DNA of 64,000 bases, from the NCBI RefSeq assembly GCF_022429625.1, contig NZ_CP092483.1, positions 4,079,501 through 4,143,500 on the forward strand, read 5' to 3'. This document shows, piece by piece, positions 11,446-20,042 of this stretch; position 1 is the stretch's first letter, and each line of letters opens with the position of its first letter. Position numbers and translations under genes: made by a program. This stretch comes from Devosia lacusdianchii (lineage in GTDB: Bacteria > Pseudomonadota > Alphaproteobacteria > Rhizobiales > Devosiaceae). The notes under the pieces were generated by a model, which was not told the DNA's origin, ran no database searches, and worked only from the letters and a program-made list of their open reading frames with translations.

Positions 11446-12771
11446 ATGAACGCATTCAACAAAATCCTGGGCGGCGCCACTCTGGGCCTCATTCTCGCGG
11501 CCGGTCTGGCAAGCCCGGCCTTCGCCCAGAAACTCGACAGCAAGAACGGACCGGACGCACCCACTGCGGCCGTCACCAGCGCCGCCGACATCGATTTTGG
11601 CGATGACAGCAGCGAATGGGCCAATGACGGCGAGTGCGACGATCCGCGCTTCGAGGGCGACGGCTCGGCCGCCGAACTGGTCGATGCCGATACGCTCAAG
11701 GATGCCACCGATTGCAAGGCCGCCTATGAGGCCGGCACCGTGACCTTCAAGGACGGCACCTCGCCCACCGAAATCACCATTGCCAGCCCGATCGACGCCA
11801 TCGACTTCGGCGATGATTCGAGCGAATGGGCCAATGACGGCGAATGCGACGACCCGCGCTTTGCCGGCACGGGTTCGGCCGCCGAGACCCTCGACGCCGA
11901 TATCCGCAAGGACGCCACCGACTGCAAGGCCGCCTACGAAGCCGGTACCGTGACCCTGACCGATGGCGGCGACACCACCACCGCCGTGGCCAGCACCGAA
12001 ATCGACTATGGCGACGACAGCAGCGACTGGGCCAATGACGGTGAATGCGATGATCCGCGTTTCGCCGGCACCGGCGTGGCCGATGAACTGCTCGATGCCG
12101 ACAAGGGCCGCGACGCCACCGACTGCCGCGCCGCCGTCGAAGCCGGTACCGCCACCTTCACCGGCGGCGACGCCACGACGGTCGCCAGCGGCGACATCGA
12201 CTATGGCAACGACACCAGCGAATGGGCCAATGACGGCGAATGCGACGATCCGCGCTTCTCGGGAACCGGCGTGGCCGGCGAAACGCTCGATGCCGATCGC
12301 GGCCATGACGCCACCGATTGCCGCGCTGCCGTCGAAGCCGGCACCGCCACCTTCAATGGCGGCGACGTCGCCGATCCCGCGGACTTCGATTATGGCAGCG
12401 ACTGGAGCAAATGGGCCAATGACGGCGAATGCGACGACCTGCGCTTCACCGGTGAAGGCGTCGACAAGAAGCTGCTGACCGAAGACATGATGGGCGACGC
12501 CACCGACTGCAAGGCGCTGGAGGCCGAAGGCAAGGTGACCATCCGCACCGTCTATACGCCCGAATATGCCGCGGGCGCGCCCTATGACAGCTCGGGCATC
12601 GACTTCGGCAATAACAGCTCCGACTATGCCAATGACGACCAGTGCGACGACCCGCGCTTCGAAGGCCCCGGCGCTGCCGCGACCCTGCTCGAAAGCGACC
12701 TGCTGCATGACAGCGCCGACTGCAAGGCCGCCTACGAAGCCGGCACCATCGTGCGGCGCGAAGGCGTCTGA
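11446..12771 (+). CDS. Secreted protein of six tandem NDGECDDPRF repeats
   Basis: 441 residues with a signal peptide ending near residue 28 (AFAQ). The rest is six repeats of 64-70 residues starting near residues 49, 119, 187, 251, 315 and 385. Each opens with (I/F)D(F/Y)G followed by WANDGECDD(P/L)RF (YANDDQCDDPRF in the sixth), and a DAT/SADC motif follows some 20-25 residues later, so each unit has two cysteines about 26 residues apart and is very rich in Asp and Glu. One disulfide and one metal site, perhaps calcium, per repeat are plausible. Similar single units occur in alphaproteobacterial secreted proteins of unknown role. No enzyme domain is visible. A strong terminator follows at 12792. 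Confidence 0.8.
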   Translation: MNAFNKILGGATLGLILAAGLASPAFAQKLDSKNGPDAPTAAVTSAADIDFGDDSSEWANDGECDDPRFEGDGSAAELVDADTLKDATDCKAAYEAGTVTFKDGTSPTEITIASPIDAIDFGDDSSEWANDGECDDPRFAGTGSAAETLDADIRKDATDCKAAYEAGTVTLTDGGDTTTAVASTEIDYGDDSSDWANDGECDDPRFAGTGVADELLDADKGRDATDCRAAVEAGTATFTGGDATTVASGDIDYGNDTSEWANDGECDDPRFSGTGVAGETLDADRGHDATDCRAAVEAGTATFNGGDVADPADFDYGSDWSKWANDGECDDLRFTGEGVDKKLLTEDMMGDATDCKALEAEGKVTIRTVYTPEYAAGAPYDSSGIDFGNNSSDYANDDQCDDPRFEGPGAAATLLESDLLHDSADCKAAYEAGTIVRREGV

Positions 12772-12791
12772 GGCCTATCTAGATCGAATTG

Positions 12792-12820
12792 AAACGGCGG
12801 GGCGCGAGCCCCGCCGTTTT
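12792..12820 (+). terminator. Rho-independent terminator of the repeat-protein gene
   Basis: AAACGGCGGGGC (12792-12803), loop GCGA, then GCCCCGCCGTTTT (12808-12820). It lies 20 bases after the stop codon. A close relative of this hairpin recurs at 13708-13734. Confidence 0.9.
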
Positions 12821-12928
12821 GCATTTGGACCACCATCGCGGCGCTCAAAGACGAAATTTCCGGTCGGCGGGTCGGGAACCGGGCTCGCCCAGCGTCTTAA
12901 GGTTGTGAAAACAGCAAGGAGATAGGCC

Positions 12929-13588
12929 GTGAACCTGAAAACCACCACCAACCTCACCCTCGATGGGGTGATGCAGGGACTGGGCGGCGCCGAGGAAGAT
13001 CGCAGCGGCGGCTTCGAACGCGGCGGCTGGGCCATTCCCCTCGTTGACGCCATTGGCATGCAGCATCTTGATGAGACATACGGCGGCGCGGATGCATTCC
13101 TGTTCGGACGGCGGACCTACGATATCTTTGCGCGCTCGTGGGGCGCCTTCGAAGACGCCAGCACGAGCCCCATTGCCGCTGCGTTGAATGATCGACCCAA
13201 ATATGTCGTATCCAGCACGCTGACCGATCCTCAATGGGCAGGCACCACCGTGCTGTCCGGCGACCTCGTCAAGGCCATCCGTGACCTGAAGAATCGGCAT
13301 GAAGGCACCTTGCTGGTGCCGGGTAGCGGCAAGCTTGTCCGATGGCTGATGGCGCACGACCTGGTCGATCAGCTCGATGTAGTGATCTATCCGATCGTCA
13401 TCGGCCAGGGCGCGCGGCTATTTCCCGAAACCGGCCCAGACCGGGCGTTTGAGTTGCTCAGCTCGCGCACCAGCCCGGCGGGCCTCACCATGCAGAGCTA
13501 CCGGCCCACGGGACGGCCGCAGTATCAGGCAGCCACGCTTGACACTGAGGAAATGTCTGGCGTCGGACGTGCGCCGCAACCCTCGTAA
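12929..13588 (+). CDS. Dihydrofolate reductase family protein (RibD C-terminal fold)
   Basis: 219 residues of the RibD_C/DHFR superfamily, close to YwjB/YyaP-type proteins. Visible markers are NLTLDGVMQG at the N-terminus, FGRRTYDIF near residue 60, a VPGSGKLV nucleotide-binding turn and VIYPIVIGQGARLF. They probably bind NADPH, but the substrate is unknown. The GTG start at 12929 has AAGGAG seven bases upstream. It is flanked by two copies of the tail and terminator of the repeat-protein gene, so it looks inserted or caught in a local duplication. The last 20 or so residues may derive from the damaged repeat copy. Confidence 0.85.
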   Translation: MNLKTTTNLTLDGVMQGLGGAEEDRSGGFERGGWAIPLVDAIGMQHLDETYGGADAFLFGRRTYDIFARSWGAFEDASTSPIAAALNDRPKYVVSSTLTDPQWAGTTVLSGDLVKAIRDLKNRHEGTLLVPGSGKLVRWLMAHDLVDQLDVVIYPIVIGQGARLFPETGPDRAFELLSSRTSPAGLTMQSYRPTGRPQYQAATLDTEEMSGVGRAPQPS

Positions 13589-13607
13589 ACCCGAAGGGCT
13601 TTGCCGC

Positions 13608-13687
13608 GAAGGCGACCTGTGCATGACAGCGGCGACTGCAAGACGGCCTACGACGCCGGCACCATCGTGCGGCGCGAAGGCGTCTGA
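13608..13687 (+). pseudogene. Truncated second copy of the 3' end of the repeat-protein gene
   Basis: From the CAT at 13622 to the TGA at 13687 the sequence matches 12706-12771 at 62 of 66 bases without gaps, coding for the same tail (AGTIVRREGV at its end). Just upstream the match continues through GCGACCTG but lacks one base (CTGTG instead of CTGCTG), which breaks the frame, and farther upstream it fades. No start codon is available, so this is a remnant and not a gene. Confidence 0.85.
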
Positions 13688-13707
13688 GGTTTAGTCCGAT
13701 CGAACGC

Positions 13708-13734
13708 AAACGGCGGGCCAAGGCCCGCCGTTTT
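13708..13734 (+). terminator. Terminator, diverged copy of the hairpin at 12792
   Basis: AAACGGCGGGCC (13708-13719), AA, GGCCCGCCGTTTT (13722-13734). It follows the gene remnant at the same distance as the original terminator, showing that the duplication included it. It can now serve the dihydrofolate-reductase-fold gene. Confidence 0.85.
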
Positions 13735-13769
13735 GTTTGTGATGGGCTGAAACTGGTGTTGCAGTCGAC

Positions 13770-13843
13770 ACCCTCCCCCTTGTGGGGAGGGATCAAGGGT
13801 GGGGGTACTCCCACGCACCGCATTCGCGGAGAGATACCCCACC
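13770..13843. repeat. Intergenic repeat, family D
   Basis: Begins CACCCTCCCCCTTGTGGGG and continues AGGGATCAAGGGTGGGG; a distal CCCCACCCT can pair with the AGGGTGGGG part. The same sequence occurs at 49529, and a related one at 33669. It lies between the repeat-gene remnant and the sdhB stop codon. Confidence 0.7.
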
Positions 13844-13869
13844 CTGCTCGACTGAGAGTACCGTAAGGC

Positions 13870-14655
13870 CTAGGCCGCCACCTTGCGCTCCACCATCATC
13901 TTCTTGATTTCGGCAATCGCCTTGGCCGGGTTCAGGCCCTTGGGGCAGACCTTGGCGCAGTTCATGATGGTGTGGCAGCGATAGAGTTTGAACGGGTCCT
14001 CGAGATCGTCGAGCCGTTCTTGGGTGGCCTCATCGCGCGAGTCGATCAGCCAGCGATAGGCTTGCAGCAGGGCGGCGGGCCCCAGATACTTCTCGCCATT
14101 CCACCAATAGCTCGGGCACGAGGTCGAGCAGCAGGCGCAGAGGATGCACTCATAGAGCCCGTCAAGCTTGGCGCGCTCCGGTACCGACTGAGTCCACTCC
14201 TTCGCCGGCGTCGGCGACGTCGTCTTGAGCCAGGGCTCGATGGCGCGATGCTGCGCGTAGAACATGGTGAGATCGGGCACCAGATCCTTGACCACGGGCA
14301 TATGCGGCAGTGGGTAGATCTTGATCGGGCCGGTGGAGTCATCCATGCCCTTGGTACAGGCCAGCGTATTGAGCCCGTTGATATTCATCGAGCACGAGCC
14401 GCAAATGCCCTCGCGGCAGGAGCGGCGCAGCGTCAGCGTCGCATCGACCTTGTTCTTGATCCAGAGCAGACCGTCCAGGATCATCGGGCCGCAATCATCG
14501 AGATCGACGAAATAGGTATCGATGCGCGGATTGGCGTTCTGATCGGGATCATAGCGATAGATATGATACTCGCGCAGCCGCTTGGCATTGGCAGGCTTGG
14601 GCCACGTCTTGCCCTTGGTGGGGCGATCGGCCTTGGGGAGCATCAATTCGACCAT
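13870..14655 (-). CDS. sdhB: Succinate dehydrogenase iron-sulfur subunit
   Basis: Electron-transfer subunit of complex II. From ATG 14655 it has 261 residues; a start at 14673 is possible, but AAGGAAG precedes 14655. The three cluster motifs are complete: CREGICGSC with a later TLAC for the 2Fe-2S site, CILCACC(x)3C with P for 4Fe-4S, and [17 protein letters not shown] for 3Fe-4S. It is separated from sdhA by three small genes and a palindromic repeat, all on the same strand. Confidence 0.97.
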   Translation of the reverse strand: MVELMLPKADRPTKGKTWPKPANAKRLREYHIYRYDPDQNANPRIDTYFVDLDDCGPMILDGLLWIKNKVDATLTLRRSCREGICGSCSMNINGLNTLACTKGMDDSTGPIKIYPLPHMPVVKDLVPDLTMFYAQHRAIEPWLKTTSPTPAKEWTQSVPERAKLDGLYECILCACCSTSCPSYWWNGEKYLGPAALLQAYRWLIDSRDEATQERLDDLEDPFKLYRCHTIMNCAKVCPKGLNPAKAIAEIKKMMVERKVAA

Positions 14656-14711
14656 CGGTCGCTTCCTTCTCAACGCGGGCCAGTCAGGCCCAAAGTATCA
14701 ACATCCACCGG

Positions 14712-14809
14712 GTCATTCCGGCGCAGGCCGGAATCCATGTCCGGAAGCAACCCGGCCACAGTGCCTTCGGAAGGCGCAGCGCATGGATCCCGGCCTGCGC
14801 CGGGATGAC
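14712..14809. repeat. Palindromic intergenic repeat, family A
   Basis: The outer arms GTCATTCCGGCGCAGGCCGG and its near-complement CCGGCCTGCGCCGGGATGAC enclose about 60 bases, with ATCCATG / CATGGAT extending the pairing. Related copies are at 29711, 49738, 55065 and 35701. It sits between the small secreted protein gene and sdhB, so it lies inside the sdh transcript if that is one unit. Confidence 0.85.
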
Positions 14810-14838
14810 ATGGCTGATGTGGCAAGGGCACTGCATCA

Positions 14839-15126
14839 TCAATAGTTCGGCTTGCAGATCTGGTTCGATTTGGCGACGTAGGTATTGTAGGGCACGGCGT
14901 CGGACTGCTCAGTGGAACCGCCCTTCATCGCCTTGATCACCACCGCCATGAAGCGCTCGTCGATCAGCGTCATTGCCGCATCGGCCTTGCACGAACACAG
15001 CGCCTCATCCTGGGCGATGCCCATGCAGACCGCATAGAACTCAGCCTTCTGCGCCTCGGTCGGCGCGGCGGCAAAAGCCGGCACGCTCATCAGACCCAGC
15101 AGTGCCAAACCAGCAAAAACCTTCAT
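14839..15126 (-). CDS. Small secreted protein in the sdh operon
   Basis: 95 residues with a signal peptide (MKVFAGLALLGLMSVPAFAA). The mature part has four cysteines (AVCMG, ALCSC, QICKPNY), suggesting two disulfides in the periplasm. I recognise no family. The start ATG at 15126 overlaps the stop of the DUF3052 gene (ATGA), so it is translationally coupled. Confidence 0.75.
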   Translation of the reverse strand: MKVFAGLALLGLMSVPAFAAAPTEAQKAEFYAVCMGIAQDEALCSCKADAAMTLIDERFMAVVIKAMKGGSTEQSDAVPYNTYVAKSNQICKPNY

Positions 15127-15554
15127 CTCAATTCCTTCCGGATCACCAGCTTGAGGCCGGACCAGGTCGCATCGACCGCACAAACCTTCACATCCACCAG
15201 CCCGATCGGCAGCACCACGGCGCGGATCACATCCTCGGTGATATCAGTCGCCACCTTCGCCGCCTTCTTGGGCCAGCTCACCCAGATCATCCCATCGCGC
15301 GCGATGAGGCTCATCAGCGGCTGCGCGAGAGCTTCGAGCACGGAGCGGGCCGTGGTGAAGAGGTGGACGAAGTCATAACCCGGCGCGGCTTCGTTGAGCT
15401 GGTGGACGGTGATGCGGGTGGATTCGACGAACTGCCGTGAGGTGGTCAGATCAACCAGAGACGCCGGCAGGTCGATGAACAGCGCCCGCTGTCCATCTTT
15501 AGGCCCCAGCTTTTGCGCGAGCAGGGTGCCGGAATAGCCTGCCGGATCGCTCAT
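15123..15554 (-). CDS. DUF3052 family protein
   Basis: 143 residues, no signal peptide or membrane helix, so cytoplasmic. The pattern GYSGTLLAQKLGPKDGQRAL at the start and DGMIWVSWPKKAAKVATDI and GLVDVKVCAVDATWSGLKLV later fit DUF3052, a family without a known function found in many bacteria. Both ends overlap its neighbours by ATGA, placing it tightly inside the sdhA-sdhB interval. Confidence 0.8.
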   Translation of the reverse strand: MSDPAGYSGTLLAQKLGPKDGQRALFIDLPASLVDLTTSRQFVESTRITVHQLNEAAPGYDFVHLFTTARSVLEALAQPLMSLIARDGMIWVSWPKKAAKVATDITEDVIRAVVLPIGLVDVKVCAVDATWSGLKLVIRKELR

Positions 15555-16030
15555 GAGTCAGCCCGGCGTTGGAAGGTGAACTGCCCGATGGCCTCATCTG
15601 GGCGGGCCGCTCCTGAAGGGTATGGCCCGGAACCAATGCAGTTCTGAAGAAGCAATCTTGCTTCTCCAACCGCAGCATCACAACTCAACTTGGTACGTTC
15701 AAACAACCAGCCGTCGCCAGATTCGCTGCCATCTAGCAGCAGCTTTTGCTCAAATAACGAAAATGTCCCAACTGCTTCTGAGGCATGAGCCGACGTCTCG
15801 CTCCAACTCCAGGTGTCCATGGACACCTGCCCCTGCGCTTCGAAACAGATGGTGTGGGTATTGTGGTACCCTCGCTTCTCAGAGCGAAGGTCAATTTCGG
15901 TGGGGTCTTGCGTCCAGCATCCAACCAACAGACCAGCGACCGCGGCTTCAGAAGCTGCGCGAATCTCGTCACCAGGCGCCAAACCTACGCTGAGAACCGC
16001 TGCCAATGTGAACCCGATCGCGACCTTCAT
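15551..16030 (-). CDS. Secreted hypothetical protein next to sdhA
   Basis: 159 residues starting with a signal-like hydrophobic stretch (MKVAIGFTLAAVLSVGLA). It contains GCWTQDP, TICFEAQGQ, LSCDAA and LLQNCIG, four cysteines that may form two disulfides. No family recognised. Its start is three bases after the sdhA stop and its stop overlaps the DUF3052 start, so it is expressed with the sdh genes. It is less GC-rich and has more varied codon use than sdhA, which may mean recent arrival. Confidence 0.65.
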   Translation of the reverse strand: MKVAIGFTLAAVLSVGLAPGDEIRAASEAAVAGLLVGCWTQDPTEIDLRSEKRGYHNTHTICFEAQGQVSMDTWSWSETSAHASEAVGTFSLFEQKLLLDGSESGDGWLFERTKLSCDAAVGEARLLLQNCIGSGPYPSGAARPDEAIGQFTFQRRADS

Positions 16031-16033
16031 TTT

Positions 16034-17845
16034 CTAGTACACGCGTGCCTTCGGCGCGATCTTCTTGAGGTCAATCCCGCCCTGATCATAAGGCGTCAGC
16101 GGATCGACATGCACCGGACGGTAGCCCAGCCGCACCGCGCCGGTGTCGATGTCGATCCAGCTCAGCGTGTGCTTGCGCCAGTTCTCGTCGTCGCGGCTCG
16201 GAAAGTCCTCGTGCGCATGGGCGCCGCGGCTTTCGTGGCGGGCTTCGGCCGAAACCACGGTGACCATGGCATTGGCCATCAGGTTTTCCAGTTCCAGCGT
16301 TTCCACCAGATCCGAATTCCAGATCAGCGAGCGGTCGGTGACGCGGACATCTTTGAGCTGGCCGTAGATTTCGCTCATCCGCTTGACGCCTGATTGCAGC
16401 GACTCCGAGGTGCGGAACACGGCGGCGTCTTCCTGCATCGTATGCTGCATGGCGTCGCGGATTTCGGCCGTCGGCTTGTTGCCCGAGGCGTTGCGCAAGC
16501 GGTCGAAGCGGGCGAGGATTTTCGCGTCCTGCGCCGCATTGATGCCGGGGATAGGGGCTGACTTGTCGATGACAGCGCCGGCGCGGATGGCGGCGGCGCG
16601 GCCGAACACCACGAGGTCGGTCAGCGAATTCGAGCCGAGGCGATTGGCGCCATGCACCGAGGCGCAGGCGGCTTCGCCGACGGCCATGAGGCCCGGCACG
16701 ACACGATCGGGATCGTCAGGCGTCGGGTCGAGCACTTCGCCATGATAATTGGCGGGAATGCCGCCCATATTATAGTGCACCGTCGGCAGCACCGGGATCG
16801 GCTCGCGCGTCAGATCGACGCCGGCGAAGATCTTGGCACTCTCGGTGATACCCGGCAGGCGCTCATGCAGCACCTTGGGATCGAGATGATCGAGGTGGAG
16901 GTAGATGTGGTCCTTCTTGGGGCCCACGCCGCGGCCCTCGCGGATTTCGAGCGTCATACAGCGGCTGACGACGTCGCGGCTGGCCAGGTCCTTGGCATTG
17001 GGGGCATAGCGCTCCATGAAGCGCTCGCCTTCCGAATTGGTGAGGTAACCGCCTTCGCCGCGCGCGCCCTCGGTGATCAGCACACCGGCGCCGTAGATGC
17101 CGGTGGGGTGGAACTGCACGAATTCCATATCCTGCAGCGGCAGGCCGGCACGGGCCACCATGCCATTGCCGTCGCCGGTGCAGGTATGGGCCGAGGTTGC
17201 CGAGAAATAGGAGCGCCCATAGCCGCCGGTGGCCAGCACCACCAGCTTGGCGCGGAAGCGGTGCAGCGTGCCATCGTCGAGCTTCCAGGCGATGACGCCC
17301 TGGCATTCGCCATTTTCGCCCATGATCAGGTCGAGCGCGAAGTATTCGATATAGAACTGGGCATTGTTGCGCAGCGACTGCCCGTAAAGCGTGTGCAAAA
17401 TGGCGTGGCCGGTGCGATCGGCGGCGGCGCAGGTGCGCTGCACCGGCGGGCCTTCGCCGAATTCGGTCATGTGGCCGCCGAACGGGCGCTGGTAAATCTT
17501 GCCCTCGGTGGTGCGCGAAAACGGCACGCCATAATGCTCGAGCTCATAGATCGCCGCCGGGGCCTCGCGGGCGAGGTATTCCATGGCGTCGTTATCGCCC
17601 AGCCAGTCCGACCCTTTGACGGTGTCGTACATGTGCCACTGCCAGCTATCGGGGCCCATATTCTGCAAGGACGCGGCAATGCCGCCCTGCGCCGCCACGG
17701 TATGCGAACGGGTGGGGAAGACCTTGGTGATGCAGGCGGTGTTGAACCCCTGCTCGGCCATGCCCAAAGTGGCGCGCAGGCCCGCGCCACCGGCGCCAAC
17801 CACCACCACGTCGAATTCGTGGTCGATGAGTTCGTATTGAGCCAT
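16034..17845 (-). CDS. sdhA: Succinate dehydrogenase flavoprotein subunit
   Basis: Catalytic subunit of complex II, oxidising succinate to fumarate with covalently bound FAD. It has 603 residues, normal. The N-terminal Rossmann motif [11 protein letters not shown] is near residue 16; the covalent FAD histidine lies in [18 protein letters not shown] and the capping-domain active-site arginine region follow. The C-terminus ends WRKHTL...KIAPKARVY as in other alphaproteobacteria. It starts five bases after sdhD. Confidence 0.98.
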   Translation of the reverse strand: MAQYELIDHEFDVVVVGAGGAGLRATLGMAEQGFNTACITKVFPTRSHTVAAQGGIAASLQNMGPDSWQWHMYDTVKGSDWLGDNDAMEYLAREAPAAIYELEHYGVPFSRTTEGKIYQRPFGGHMTEFGEGPPVQRTCAAADRTGHAILHTLYGQSLRNNAQFYIEYFALDLIMGENGECQGVIAWKLDDGTLHRFRAKLVVLATGGYGRSYFSATSAHTCTGDGNGMVARAGLPLQDMEFVQFHPTGIYGAGVLITEGARGEGGYLTNSEGERFMERYAPNAKDLASRDVVSRCMTLEIREGRGVGPKKDHIYLHLDHLDPKVLHERLPGITESAKIFAGVDLTREPIPVLPTVHYNMGGIPANYHGEVLDPTPDDPDRVVPGLMAVGEAACASVHGANRLGSNSLTDLVVFGRAAAIRAGAVIDKSAPIPGINAAQDAKILARFDRLRNASGNKPTAEIRDAMQHTMQEDAAVFRTSESLQSGVKRMSEIYGQLKDVRVTDRSLIWNSDLVETLELENLMANAMVTVVSAEARHESRGAHAHEDFPSRDDENWRKHTLSWIDIDTGAVRLGYRPVHVDPLTPYDQGGIDLKKIAPKARVY

Positions 17846-17850
17846 GACGA

Positions 17851-18243
17851 CTAACCCCAGAAGACGAGCTTGAGAATGGCGGCGACGCCGGCCACCGCAA
17901 TGATGATGCAGAACAAGGTGTTGAGCAGCATGGCGAGCCGGTAGACCGAACCGGCGAGGTAGTCTTCGAGCGTATCGCGCATGCCATTGCGCATATGCAC
18001 GGTGACGATCACCAGCAGTATGGCCAGCGGAATACCGACCGCCCAGTTGCCGATTACGGCGAGCATGTCGGCGCGATCCTGCCCGGCCAGCCGCACCACT
18101 ATGAACAACAGCAGAGCCACGAAGGCGATGTTGATCGCTCCGGTCAGCCGCTGGGTGATGAAGTGGCGGGTCGACGCCTTCTTGTTGCCATAGGCGGATT
18201 TGGGATTGGCGACGACGTCGCGGGTAATGATCTGTTCGCGCAT
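17851..18243 (-). CDS. sdhD: Succinate dehydrogenase membrane anchor subunit
   Basis: 130 residues with three membrane helices; it carries part of the haem b and quinone sites. The [20 protein letters not shown] segment precedes helix 1, and [14 protein letters not shown] is the conserved haem-ligand region. The ATG at 18243 overlaps the sdhC stop (TGATG). A longer start at 18255 would lie inside sdhC. Confidence 0.95.
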   Translation of the reverse strand: MREQIITRDVVANPKSAYGNKKASTRHFITQRLTGAINIAFVALLLFIVVRLAGQDRADMLAVIGNWAVGIPLAILLVIVTVHMRNGMRDTLEDYLAGSVYRLAMLLNTLFCIIIAVAGVAAILKLVFWG

Positions 18244-18629
18244 CAGGCGGCCCACACGAAAACGGTCCAGACCAGCAGGGTTAGGATGATGGAAAGGACG
18301 AGGTTGCCCCAGGCCAGCATTTCGCGTTGGCCAGGCTCCATGCCGATGATGAAATCCCAGATGAAGTGGCGGATGCCGCCCAGCATGTGGTGGATAAGGC
18401 TCCAGGTGTAGCCGAACAGAACCAGCTGGCCGAACCAGCTGCCATAGATGGCATTGACCACATTGAGCGGCTCTTGCCCCCAGGCCGCAGCGCCCAGCCA
18501 GATCACCAGCAGCACGGTGCCCACGTAATTGGCGATGCCGGTGGCGCGATGGACGATGGACATCGCCATGGTGATGGTCCAGCGGTAGATTTGCAGATGC
18601 GGGGAAGTGGGTCGGGCTCGAACCGTCAT
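18243..18629 (-). CDS. sdhC: Succinate dehydrogenase cytochrome b556 subunit
   Basis: 128 residues with three membrane helices. The signature [12 protein letters not shown] at the N-terminus and [10 protein letters not shown] in helix 1, then [12 protein letters not shown] with the haem-ligand histidine, are standard SdhC motifs. The ATG at 18629 with GAGG upstream is chosen over the longer reading from 18695. It is the first gene of the sdhCDA-X-DUF3052-Y-sdhB operon. Confidence 0.96.
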   Translation of the reverse strand: MTVRARPTSPHLQIYRWTITMAMSIVHRATGIANYVGTVLLVIWLGAAAWGQEPLNVVNAIYGSWFGQLVLFGYTWSLIHHMLGGIRHFIWDFIIGMEPGQREMLAWGNLVLSIILTLLVWTVFVWAA

Positions 18630-18756
18630 AAGGCCTCGCTGGCAGGCGGTTTTGCCGCTTGCAGTTTGGAATGGTTCGAGACTTCTAGCGCCCAAAGATT
18701 ACAAAATCAAAGCGCACGGCTGAGACTTTTGGCGCATTCCGCACTTTGTTCGTATA

Positions 18757-18773
18757 TCGCACCTGATGTGCGA
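18757..18773. promoter_or_regulatory. Inverted repeat upstream of sdhC
   Basis: TCGCAC (18757-18762) and GTGCGA (18768-18773) with a five-base centre, about 130 bases before the sdhC start. It could be a regulator site for the sdh promoter, which should lie in 18630-18780. I cannot place the -35/-10 boxes with confidence. Confidence 0.3.
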
Positions 18774-18783
18774 GAGGCGCAGA

Positions 18784-18832
18784 GATCGGGTAAGCTGGCA
18801 CCCAGGGGAGAGTGCCAGCCATAGGCCCGATC
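18784..18832. terminator. Nested hairpin downstream of the DJ-1-like gene
   Basis: Outer arms GATCGGG (18784-18790) / CCCGATC (18826-18832) enclose inner arms GCTGGCAC (18794-18801) / GTGCCAGC (18812-18819). It begins 16 bases past the stop codon of the gene at 18849-19985 in its direction of transcription. There is no T-run, so factor-dependent termination or mRNA-end protection is more likely than intrinsic termination. Confidence 0.5.
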
Positions 18833-18848
18833 TGTTACCGTCCTGCTA

Positions 18849-19985
18849 TCACCGCGGATATTCCAGCTGCATGGCGACCACATTGGTGGTCGGTTCACCA
18901 TAGCGCGCCGTGATCGCGTTGAGCGCCTGGTCGAGGGCATCGGCAGGCCGCTGTTCGGAGAAGGCCGGGACGTTCCGCTCTTCCGGCCATTGCGCCTCCG
19001 CCAGGTCGGGAAGGAGGCGGATGCCATTCCGGCTTTCCACCGCGTCGGTAGAGATCGCATAGCTCATCACGTTGGACCGGTAGGTTCGCGACCACGCATC
19101 GGCAACCAGCGCCAGCGACACCTCGTCCATGCCCGGATCGAGGCGGACGCCGAGCTTCTCGCGGTTCCAGAAGGCCAGCGTATTGGCGAGCACGGTCGTC
19201 CCGAACGGGCGGGTGACCCTGAAGGCGCTGCTGGCGTGCCGCGCATCCCACTGCGCGACGCCCAGATCATAGGCGACCGCCTCCGCCTTTTCCCGTCCGG
19301 CAATCGCCTCGATCAGCGTCAGCATCATCGGCATGGAAGCGCTGATGCCTGTTGTCGTCGCCACGCTGCCATCGGCAACCATGCGCCGGTCCGCGACATA
19401 GCGAATGGTCGGGCTGCCCTTCAGCATTTCGGCGAGATAGTACCAGTGCGTTGTCGCCTGCTTTCCGTCCAGCAGTCCGGCCGCCGCGACGACCTTGGCG
19501 CCGGCACAGACGCCGATAATGGTCGCCCCCTGCTCGGCCTGGCGGCGCAACCAGGCCATCACGGCCGGATCGTCGTCCCGGCTCATGGCGGGCACGATCA
19601 CATAATCCGCGCCCTCGGGGTGTGCGGCGTCGAACGCCGCAATCGTCGCGTCCGCTTCCACTGTGAGCGCCGGATAGAGCTGCACCGGCCCCGCTTCGGT
19701 CGCCAGCAGCATCACGTCGGCCACGTCGGCGCGGCGCAGGATGCCTGTCGGCATCAGGTAGTCGGTCGTCTCGGTGGCGTCGTTGAGGCCGATCACGGCG
19801 ACCAGCGGACGCTCGCGCTTGGGCGGCTCCAGCGCGGCAAGCATCGCCTCGGCCTCCTGCTGCGGCACCGGCGGCGCCTCGGCGATCTCAGTCCCTGCCG
19901 GCAGGCGGGCAACCCAGATGCCGAACCCCGCCAAAGCAACAATGACGAGGGCGACTGCGCCCCCAATGAACCAGGCTTTCGACAT
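18849..19985 (-). CDS. Membrane-anchored DJ-1/PfpI family protein
   Basis: 378 residues from ATG 19985. One N-terminal membrane helix (about 4-26) anchors a DJ-1/PfpI glutamine-amidotransferase-like domain, with the nucleophile elbow GVCAGAKVVAAAGLLDGK and TTHWYYLAEM, as in the N-terminal half of GlxA-type AraC regulators. No AraC DNA-binding domain follows; the C-terminal 120 residues are a second region of unknown fold. It is divergent from a GlxA-type AraC regulator with the same DJ-1 domain, sharing a 92-base spacer that holds a perfect inverted repeat. The substrate or ligand is unknown. Confidence 0.8.
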   Translation of the reverse strand: MSKAWFIGGAVALVIVALAGFGIWVARLPAGTEIAEAPPVPQQEAEAMLAALEPPKRERPLVAVIGLNDATETTDYLMPTGILRRADVADVMLLATEAGPVQLYPALTVEADATIAAFDAAHPEGADYVIVPAMSRDDDPAVMAWLRRQAEQGATIIGVCAGAKVVAAAGLLDGKQATTHWYYLAEMLKGSPTIRYVADRRMVADGSVATTTGISASMPMMLTLIEAIAGREKAEAVAYDLGVAQWDARHASSAFRVTRPFGTTVLANTLAFWNREKLGVRLDPGMDEVSLALVADAWSRTYRSNVMSYAISTDAVESRNGIRLLPDLAEAQWPEERNVPAFSEQRPADALDQALNAITARYGEPTTNVVAMQLEYPR

Positions 19986-20042
19986 GACGACACCCTTCCA
20001 GCGTTTCCATCTACCGGTCGAAAAACTAACAGTGGCGGCATC

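Noticed and set aside
11353..12708. 451-codon minus-strand frame opposite the six-repeat gene
   Set aside because: It mirrors the repeats of the plus-strand gene; signal peptide, ribosome-binding context and terminator support the plus strand.
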